A stretch of DNA of 22,163 nucleotides from the IMG/VR virus record IMGVR_UViG_3300049916_000396, positions 1-22,163 of that record. One strand, 5' to 3'. Shown here one piece after another: positions 17,113-22,163 of the stretch; the stretch's first letter is position 1, and each line of letters begins with the position of its first letter. Under the pieces are notes generated by a model. That model did no database searches and was not told the origin of the DNA. It saw only the letters and a list, made by a program, of their open reading frames with translations. Position numbers and translations under genes: made by a program. Source of the DNA: a virus.

Positions 17113-17277
17113 ATGAGTGAAAAAGCACAAAAGATATTAAACAATATTGTAACTAACAATAAAGTAGGAGCGGCCAAAACATTTGGCGATTCAATTCGTG
17201 AAAAATTAGATGATGCACTTGAAGTTCGTAAAGTCGGATTAACATCAAAAATTTTTAACACAACGAAAGAGAAATGA
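17113..17277 (+). CDS. 67: Small prohead core protein, gp67-like
   Basis: This 54-residue gene runs from an ATG in the ATTATG context to a TGA that overlaps the gp21 start (ATGA). The protein reads MSEKAQKILNNIVTNNKVGA, then AKTFGDSIREKLDDALEVRK, and ends KIFNTTKEK. The pattern of a short I/L helix, AAK-x-F, a basic/acidic helix and a terminal IF resembles the first half of T4 gp67, a minor core protein needed for correct prohead shape. Its place between portal and protease is that of gp67/gp68. The long acidic tail of T4 gp67 (80 residues in total) is missing. The family call rests on pattern and position. Confidence 0.78.
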   Translation: MSEKAQKILNNIVTNNKVGAAKTFGDSIREKLDDALEVRKVGLTSKIFNTTKEK

Positions 17278-17918
17278 AGCTAATTACAGAACATTTAGAA
17301 AAGATTGAATACATCACTGAAGCTAAAGAAGGTGGAGGCAAAGATGTTTACATCGAAGGTGTATTCATGCAAGCGGAAAAGCAAAACCGCAATAATAGAA
17401 TTTATCCTAAAGATATATTAGCTGAAGCTACTGCTAAATATGTTAAGGAACAGGTTATGACCGGTCGGGCAGTTGGTGAGTTGAATCACCCAGAAGGCCC
17501 ACAGATTAACCTTGATAAAGTTTCACACAGAATTACCTCATTAAAATTTGAAGGTAATGATGTTGTTGGAAAGGCGCTGGTACTAGATACACCTATGGGT
17601 AAAATAGTGAAAGGGCTCGTCGAAGGCGGGTGCAAGTTAGGCGTCTCGAGTCGTGGTATGGGTACTGTTGAGCAAAAAGAAGGTAAAACATATGTTAAGA
17701 ACGATTTTGTTCTTGCAACTGTTGACATCGTCCAAGATCCAAGCGCACCATCTGCTTTCGTTGAAGGCATCATGGAAGGTGTTGAATGGATATGGGAAAA
17801 TGGAATTCTTAAACCTCAGCAAATTGAAGAATATGAGACTGAAATTAAGAAGGTTCCAGTGGGTCGCATTAGCGAAGCTCAGGAAAGAATCTTTAGTGAT
17901 TTCCTCTCCAAACTCTAA
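17274..17918 (+). CDS. 21: Prohead core protease gp21
   Basis: This is the maturation protease that digests the scaffold and trims the capsid proteins before packaging; it has 214 residues, close to the 212 of T4. It has the herpesvirus-assemblin-like layout: YIEGVFMQAEKQNRNNRIYP at the start, the probable catalytic His72 in GELNHPEGP, the probable nucleophile Ser125 or Ser126 in GVSSRGMG, and the conserved VDIVQDPSAPSAFVEGIMEG segment. It starts in an ATGA overlap with the gp67-like gene, so translation is probably coupled. A weak AGAG precedes the start. It is intact. Confidence 0.95.
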   Translation: MKLITEHLEKIEYITEAKEGGGKDVYIEGVFMQAEKQNRNNRIYPKDILAEATAKYVKEQVMTGRAVGELNHPEGPQINLDKVSHRITSLKFEGNDVVGKALVLDTPMGKIVKGLVEGGCKLGVSSRGMGTVEQKEGKTYVKNDFVLATVDIVQDPSAPSAFVEGIMEGVEWIWENGILKPQQIEEYETEIKKVPVGRISEAQERIFSDFLSKL

Positions 17919-17943
17919 TTCATAATAAAGGAAACTTAATTAT

Positions 17944-19461
17944 ATGTCAAACGAAATCGAACAAATAATCGAAGATGTAGAAGAAAAGGATCTTATTGAA
18001 TCAGAGGTTGAAGTTTCTGAGGAGACTGAAGTCACTGAACAACAAGAACAACCTTTGTCTAATGCAGTCTTAGACGTTCTTCTTGGCGAGGCTAAGAAGA
18101 AAAACGAAGCGGAAGAAGAAGACGAAAAGTCTGAAGAAGATGCAGAAGAAGTAGAAGAAGACGAAGACGAAGAATTGGATGAAGCTAAAGCAAAGTCTGA
18201 AGATGCTCATGAAGACGAAAAGTCTGATGAAGTAGAAGAAGACGAAGAAGAAGAAGTCGAAGAATCAACCAAAAAGGTTGAGGAAGACGAAGAAGAAGTT
18301 GAGGAAGAAGACGACGAAGAACTTGAAGAAGATGCTCATAAAGATGAGGATGAAAAAGTTGAAGAAGGCGAACATTCCGATGAAGACGAAGAAAAAACCG
18401 AAGATGCTCATGAAGATGAAGCAGAAGAGGAAGAAGAAAGCGTCGAACTTCCGGAAGTACAAACTAAGGCTGGTTATCTAGCTGCAAGTTTTGATACTAT
18501 CAAAGGTATGAAAAAGACAGAACTGGTATCAGCTTATAAAGCTGTTAACATGTCTGAAGAAGAAGACGAAGTTGAAGTTCCTAAGACTAAAGCTGACATC
18601 ATTAATGCAATGTATGGTCAACTTAAGGCAATGAAGAAAGACGACCTAGTAGCTTCTTATGATATGATTAAAGCATCGCACTGTACAACAGAAGAAACTG
18701 AAGCGGATCACTTCGCTTCAGATCTTAAAGTGCTTGCTGAAACAGATCAAGAACTTACCGAAGACTTCAAAGCAAAAGCCTCTATCCTATTTGAAGCTGC
18801 CGTTACTAATAAAGTTAATACAATCAAAGAAAACCTTGAAGCACAATACGCTGAAGATCTTGCCGAAGAAGTTACTTACGTCCGTGAGTCTCTTGTAGAA
18901 AAGATTGACGACTATCTTGCTTATGTGGTTGAATCTTGGATTGAAGAAAATCAGGAGTTTGTTGATAACAAACTACGTACAGAGATTACTGAAAACTTCA
19001 TGAAAGCGCTACAAAGTACTTTCACTGAACACTACATTGAAGTTCCTGAATCTAAAGTTGATCTTGTAGATGAACTTTCAGAACAAGTTACTGAAGTGAA
19101 GGAATCTCTTGCTAATGCTGAAGCTGAAAAGTCAGAACTTGCAAGTCAAGTTGAAACTTTACAGCGTGAGAAAATCATCAGCGAAGCATCTTCTGATTTA
19201 GCATCTACACAAGCAGAAAAACTTTCTTCACTCGTTGAAGAGAGTGATTATGTTGATGCTGAAACTTTTGAAGCAAAGGTAGCAACAATCAAAGAAGGAT
19301 TCTTTAAAGAGTCAACAGAAACTGAAGTGCTTAACGAGTCAGAAACATCTGATTCCGTAACAACAGAAGTAAAAACCATCGTAGAAGGTGAAGTAGATCC
19401 ACAGGCCAAACTCCCTAAGGATATGGCTAAGTATGTATCTCATCTTTCACGTTTCAAATAA
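17944..19461 (+). CDS. 22: Prohead core scaffold protein gp22, with a large acidic insertion
   Basis: This is the main scaffold around which gp23 assembles, later digested by gp21. It has 505 residues, nearly twice T4 gp22 (269). Residues 53-168 are low-complexity Glu/Asp with some Lys, containing three EDAH(E/K)DE units (87, 129, 153). Two similar motifs follow, IKGMKKTELVSAYKAV (186-201) and LKAMKKDDLVASYDMI (227-242). From about 255 on, the protein is a helical, coiled-coil-rich body comparable with T4 gp22 and ends KLPKDMAKYVSHLSRFK. An AAAGGA Shine-Dalgarno lies 11 bases before the start. The identification rests on position between gp21 and gp23, helical body and C-terminus. The extended acidic part is a feature I associate with marine relatives; that is recollection, not a search. 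Confidence 0.92.
   Translation: MSNEIEQIIEDVEEKDLIESEVEVSEETEVTEQQEQPLSNAVLDVLLGEAKKKNEAEEEDEKSEEDAEEVEEDEDEELDEAKAKSEDAHEDEKSDEVEEDEEEEVEESTKKVEEDEEEVEEEDDEELEEDAHKDEDEKVEEGEHSDEDEEKTEDAHEDEAEEEEESVELPEVQTKAGYLAASFDTIKGMKKTELVSAYKAVNMSEEEDEVEVPKTKADIINAMYGQLKAMKKDDLVASYDMIKASHCTTEETEADHFASDLKVLAETDQELTEDFKAKASILFEAAVTNKVNTIKENLEAQYAEDLAEEVTYVRESLVEKIDDYLAYVVESWIEENQEFVDNKLRTEITENFMKALQSTFTEHYIEVPESKVDLVDELSEQVTEVKESLANAEAEKSELASQVETLQREKIISEASSDLASTQAEKLSSLVEESDYVDAETFEAKVATIKEGFFKESTETEVLNESETSDSVTTEVKTIVEGEVDPQAKLPKDMAKYVSHLSRFK
18100..18447 (+). repeat. Glu/Asp-rich low-complexity segment of gp22
   Basis: This segment codes for about 116 residues, mostly Glu and Asp from GAA, GAC and GAT codons, with repeated GATGCTCA(T)GAAGACGAA-like units. 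The minus-strand open frames across it are by-products of this composition. Confidence 0.88.
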
Positions 19462-19506
19462 CCCAAAATTAAACTACAACATTCTAACAACAAAGGAATA
19501 TTTAAA

Positions 19507-20853
19507 ATGTTAAACGCAGAAAATGAACTAAAAAAGTGGGCACCAGTACTTGAACATACTGATGCTCCAGCTATCCAAGATAGCTACAAGAAAGCTGTTA
19601 CAGCAAAACTTCTCGAGAACACTGAACGTGCTATCAAAGAAGAAAGTGCTCATAGCAACTTTTCTCTATTGTCGGAGGACGCACAAAGCAGCACCGGTTC
19701 AATCACCGGTTCTGGTTCGTTCGATCCTATTCTTATCTCACTTGTACGCCGTGCAATGCCTAACCTTATCGCTTATGATGTAGCAGGTGTCCAGCCAATG
19801 TCTGGTCCTACTGGTCTTATCTTTGCGATGAAGGCTCGTTTTGGAGCTAAAGCAGGTGCAGCATCTAGCGCAGCAATCACTAACTCAAGCGATGAAGCAT
19901 TCGCCAACGAAGCTGATACAGACTTCTCTGGTGCAGGAACGCACCAAGCTGAAGGCGCTGCTGACTTCTTGTTTGATTCCCCTCAAAACGATCCCGTAGT
20001 TCCTGGCACTACAGGTAATGGTCTTGCAACTGCAGATGGTGAAAGTGCTACTGGTGCAACAGGCTTTTCCGAAATGGGTTTCACTATTGACAAAACTACT
20101 GTCACAGCGAAAACTCGTCAGTTGAAAGCAGAATACTCAATGGAGCTTGCACAAGACCTTAAAGCAGTTCATGGTCTTGACGCTGAGTCTGAGTTGGCTA
20201 ACATCCTAAGTGGTGAAATCCTTGCTGAAATCAATCGTGAAGTTATCCGTAACATCGTAGGAACTTCTAAAGTTGGTGCACAACAAACTGGACTAGCTAA
20301 AGCTGGCCGGTTTGACTTGGTAGCTGATGCAGACGGCCGTTGGGCAGTCGAGAAGTTCCAGTCTCTTATCTTCCAAATCGAACAGGAAGCTAATGCAATC
20401 GCTAAGTCTACACGTCGTGGAAAAGGTAACTTCGTTATCTGTTCATCGAATGTTGCTTCAGCACTTGCTGCAACTGGTGGTCTTACATTCAAGGGCGGAG
20501 AAGGTCTTAACGTAGACGATACAGGTAATACATTTGCTGGTACACTAACTGGTGGACTTAAAGTATATGTTGATCCTTACGCTGTAAAAGACTACGCTAC
20601 TGTAGGCTATAAGGGAACCAATGCATATGATGCTGGTCTCTTCTATTGCCCATACGTACCACTCACAATGGTCCGTGCAGTTGGTGAAAATAGCTTCCAA
20701 CCGAAGATTGCTTTCAAGACACGTTATGGTCTTGTAGCTAACCCAATTATCGCAGACAGTGGTTCTGGTGGTAATCCAGGTGGCATCGGTGGTGTTAATA
20801 GTAACACCTACTACCGCTCCTTCGGTGTTGAAAACATCAACATTAATGGATAA
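19507..20853 (+). CDS. 23: Major capsid protein gp23
   Basis: This is the HK97-fold major head protein, 448 residues against 521 for the T4 precursor. Signatures are AYDVAGVQPMSGPTGLIFAM (89-108), then YSMELAQDLKAVHGLDAESE and ANILSGEILAEINREVIRNI, and ICSSNVASALAATGG. The N-terminal about 57 residues form the scaffold-binding peptide, and LLSE-DAQ at 54-60 fits the (L/I)-x-E cleavage rule of gp21, so maturation probably cuts after Glu57 (inference). It has an AAAGGA Shine-Dalgarno 9 bases upstream. Arg is CGT/CGC/CCG-type throughout with AGA apparently unused, as for a very abundant protein. A strong terminator follows. Confidence 0.97.
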   Translation: MLNAENELKKWAPVLEHTDAPAIQDSYKKAVTAKLLENTERAIKEESAHSNFSLLSEDAQSSTGSITGSGSFDPILISLVRRAMPNLIAYDVAGVQPMSGPTGLIFAMKARFGAKAGAASSAAITNSSDEAFANEADTDFSGAGTHQAEGAADFLFDSPQNDPVVPGTTGNGLATADGESATGATGFSEMGFTIDKTTVTAKTRQLKAEYSMELAQDLKAVHGLDAESELANILSGEILAEINREVIRNIVGTSKVGAQQTGLAKAGRFDLVADADGRWAVEKFQSLIFQIEQEANAIAKSTRRGKGNFVICSSNVASALAATGGLTFKGGEGLNVDDTGNTFAGTLTGGLKVYVDPYAVKDYATVGYKGTNAYDAGLFYCPYVPLTMVRAVGENSFQPKIAFKTRYGLVANPIIADSGSGGNPGGIGGVNSNTYYRSFGVENINING

Positions 20854-20884
20854 TAAAGAATAGTTAAAAACTAATCTTCAATTT

Positions 20885-20916
20885 AAAGGGGAGTTCTTCG
20901 GAGCTCCTCTTTTTTT
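20885..20916 (+). terminator. Intrinsic terminator after gp23
   Basis: A 12-pair stem (20885-20896 with 20901-20912, including two G-U pairs) closes a UUCG tetraloop through a C-G pair and runs into seven T residues. This is a textbook rho-independent terminator. It separates the capsid block from the next late promoter. Confidence 0.93.
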
Positions 20917-20920
20917 GCGT

Positions 20921-20928
20921 TATAAATA
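20921..20928 (+). promoter_or_regulatory. T4-type late promoter for the tube-like gene
   Basis: An exact TATAAATA lies 4 bases after the T-run of the gp23 terminator and ends 5 bases before the next ATG, so the mRNA would begin at or near the start codon. Confidence 0.8.
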
Positions 20929-20933
20929 GATAT

Positions 20934-21401
20934 ATGAGCGGAACAAATCTTACAACAAACATTAACATGCTTTCACCTACTGGGTTTAAGTTAACCATTA
21001 ATCGTGAAAAGTTTGCCAACACAGAATTCTTTATAACAACTTTTGGGATTCCAAGTTTAAGCGCTGGAGAGGTACAGACGAATTTTCAAAACAACATTGG
21101 TTTTACACCAGGTGAAGCGCTTACATTTGAAGCATTAAGTTTAAGATTTGTTATCGATGAAGACATGAATAACTATACTGAAATGTTTAATTGGATGAAA
21201 GCCAATACCGATACGGTCGAAAGACACGACATGATATTGTCAATTATGACAAACAAAAATCTTCTCAATAAACAATTTCAATTTAAAGACGCGTTTCCTA
21301 CGTCTTTAAGCGGAGTTGAGTTTAGCTCTCAAGCAACTGACGTTGAATATTTACAAGCAGACGTTACTTTTAGATACAATGAATTTGCTATAATTAAATA
21401 A
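20934..21401 (+). CDS. Tail-tube-like structural protein in the gp3 position
   Basis: This 155-residue protein has the tube-protein layout seen in gp19. It contains a strand SPTGFKLTINRE, FFITTFGIPSLSAGEVQ (gp19 has FMCKGAQLPGSVIAQ), PGEALTFEALSLRFVIDEDM (gp19 has AGDRTFENWSITVINDTGM), a helix ending FNWMKAN (gp19 has ERWMNGM), and a last strand YLQADVTFRYNEFAI. In cyanophages the gene between gp23 and uvsY is usually annotated gp3, the tail completion and sheath stabiliser. The resemblance to the tube fold also allows a tube initiator or a minor tube subunit. The virion tail role is inferred; which one is open. It lacks a Shine-Dalgarno and has its own late promoter. Confidence 0.75.
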   Translation: MSGTNLTTNINMLSPTGFKLTINREKFANTEFFITTFGIPSLSAGEVQTNFQNNIGFTPGEALTFEALSLRFVIDEDMNNYTEMFNWMKANTDTVERHDMILSIMTNKNLLNKQFQFKDAFPTSLSGVEFSSQATDVEYLQADVTFRYNEFAIIK

Positions 21402-21402
21402 C

Positions 21403-21410
21403 TATAAATA
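21403..21410 (+). promoter_or_regulatory. T4-type late promoter for uvsY-uvsW
   Basis: An exact TATAAATA lies 1 base after the stop codon of the tube-like gene and ends 10 bases before the uvsY ATG, predicting a leader of about 5 bases. Confidence 0.75.
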
Positions 21411-21420
21411 AATTTATATT

Positions 21421-21870
21421 ATGATTAACTTGGAACAAATCCTAGAGATGTGGAAGAAGGATGCAGTCATCGATGATGTTTGTCTCGACGAAGAAACTTT
21501 AAAGTCTTCTAAATTACACGCCAAATACCTTGAACTTTTTTCAATGGCTAAGCTTATGCTTAAGAAAAAAGAAATGGAACAAGAATCCATGAAAAAAGAT
21601 AAATGGCTTTATTATAACGGTAAGATGTCGCAACAAGATATGGATGACCGTAAATGGAAATACGATCCATTCGATGGTATGACTAAACCATTGAAAAGCG
21701 ATATGGACATGTATTACTCAACTGATGAAGATATGGTGCGTATTCGAGCGCAGATCGATTATCAGAAAACAATTATTGATACTCTTGAAGAAATCATGGG
21801 TAACATACGTTGGAGACATACACACGTGAAAAATATTTTAGACTTTAAGAAGTTTACTTCTGGTATGTAA
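21421..21870 (+). CDS. uvsY: Recombination mediator UvsY
   Basis: This 149-residue protein (T4 UvsY has 137) loads the UvsX recombinase onto single-stranded DNA covered by gp32. Family features are the start NLEQILEMWKKDAVIDD, the helix LHAKYLELFSMAKLMLKKKE, the KWLYYNGKM segment, KPLKSDMDMYYSTDEDMVRI and the C-terminal helix with NIRWRHTHVKNILDFKKF. It is small, helical and charged. It starts without a Shine-Dalgarno in the context ATATTATG, and its stop overlaps the uvsW start (TAATG), so the two genes are probably translated in a coupled manner. Confidence 0.93.
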   Translation: MINLEQILEMWKKDAVIDDVCLDEETLKSSKLHAKYLELFSMAKLMLKKKEMEQESMKKDKWLYYNGKMSQQDMDDRKWKYDPFDGMTKPLKSDMDMYYSTDEDMVRIRAQIDYQKTIIDTLEEIMGNIRWRHTHVKNILDFKKFTSGM

Positions 21871-22163
21871 TGATAACTGCTTATAAAAAAGACGAATCTA
21901 AAGTTCTTCTTAGGTGTGATGACTCTGGCGTATTAATGGAGTTAAGCGAGTATTTTACTTTTTACGCAGAAGGATACAAATTCATGCCAGCTTATAGGAA
22001 TAAGTTATGGGATGGTAAGATACGCTTATTCGATTCGAGATCTCAAACTTTACCTTATGGTTTACTAAAACGTGTTGCTGAATTTTGTTATGAGCGTGGA
22101 TACGAATTAAAGATAGATGACACACTCAAAAATCCAGTTGATGAAAAAGAAGATTTAGAAACG
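21870..22163 (+). CDS. uvsW: Recombination helicase UvsW, 3' end outside window
   Basis: This is a partial gene: the first 98 residues are visible before the right edge. They match the N-terminal domain of T4 UvsW, with EYFTFYAEGYKFMPAYRNKL followed by WDGKIRLFD, LPYGLLKRVAEFC and GYELKIDD. In T4, the full protein is a superfamily 2 helicase that unwinds R-loops and branched DNA and drives the switch from origin-dependent to recombination-dependent replication. The helicase motifs would lie beyond the edge and cannot be checked. The start overlaps the uvsY stop by one base. Confidence 0.93.
   Translation, partial: MITAYKKDESKVLLRCDDSGVLMELSEYFTFYAEGYKFMPAYRNKLWDGKIRLFDSRSQTLPYGLLKRVAEFCYERGYELKIDDTLKNPVDEKEDLET

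Noticed and set aside
18265-18481. Overlapping open frames on both strands in the acidic part of gp22 (Lys-rich on +, Phe-rich on -)
   Set aside because: They are frame shadows of GAA/GAC/GAT repeats.

Overview
The window is one contiguous piece of the late structural region of a T4-like myovirus (contractile-tailed, large dsDNA phage). Every gene lies on the + strand. The gene order follows the T4 core almost exactly: gp13, gp14, gp15, gp16, gp17, gp18, gp19, gp20, a gp67-like core protein, gp21, gp22, gp23, then a tail-tube-like protein, UvsY and UvsW. The low GC content, the placement of uvsY and uvsW directly downstream of gp23, the short gp13 and the absence of gp24 and gp68 at their T4 positions resemble marine T4-like phages such as cyanophages and pelagiphages. 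That assignment is inference and the host cannot be read from the sequence. No tRNA, CRISPR array, insertion sequence, integrase or host metabolic gene is visible.

Layout. Positions 1-8335 are the host-recognition region. It holds a very long repeat-built tail fibre gene that enters from beyond the left edge, followed with a 4-base overlap by a leucine-rich-repeat adhesin, and then a small orphan gene (8345-8596). Positions 8605-11042 encode the neck and tail terminator (gp13-gp14-gp15). Positions 11045-13044 encode the terminase pair (gp16-gp17). Positions 13131-15488 encode the tail sheath and tube (gp18-gp19). Positions 15564-20853 encode the prohead set: portal, small core protein, protease, scaffold and major capsid protein. 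A strong intrinsic terminator closes this block. Positions 20934-22163 hold a second tube-fold-like protein, the recombination mediator UvsY and the start of the UvsW helicase, which is cut by the right edge.

Control. Seven exact copies of the T4 late promoter core TATAAATA lie in intergenic gaps, or overlapping a stop codon, before gp13, gp18, gp19, gp20, the gp67-like gene, the tube-like gene and uvsY. Five of these end only 5-10 bases before the start codon, which predicts leaderless or nearly leaderless mRNAs. Four genes (gp18, gp19, gp22, gp23) have an identical AAAGGA Shine-Dalgarno. Most of the others have no visible Shine-Dalgarno and instead share the start context ATTATG.

How the genes work together. 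The scaffold (gp22, gp67-like) and capsid protein assemble on the portal, and gp21 then cleaves the core. The terminase packages DNA through the portal, and gp13/gp14 close the head. The gp19 tube and gp18 sheath, capped by gp15, form the tail. The fibre and LRR adhesin are the likely receptor-contacting parts. UvsY and UvsW serve recombination-dependent replication. The least ordinary parts are the mosaic fibre repeats, the adhesin with an apparent inserted beta-sandwich domain, the two translation-start classes, the acidic expansion of gp22 beside a tail-less gp67, and the tube-like paralogue.
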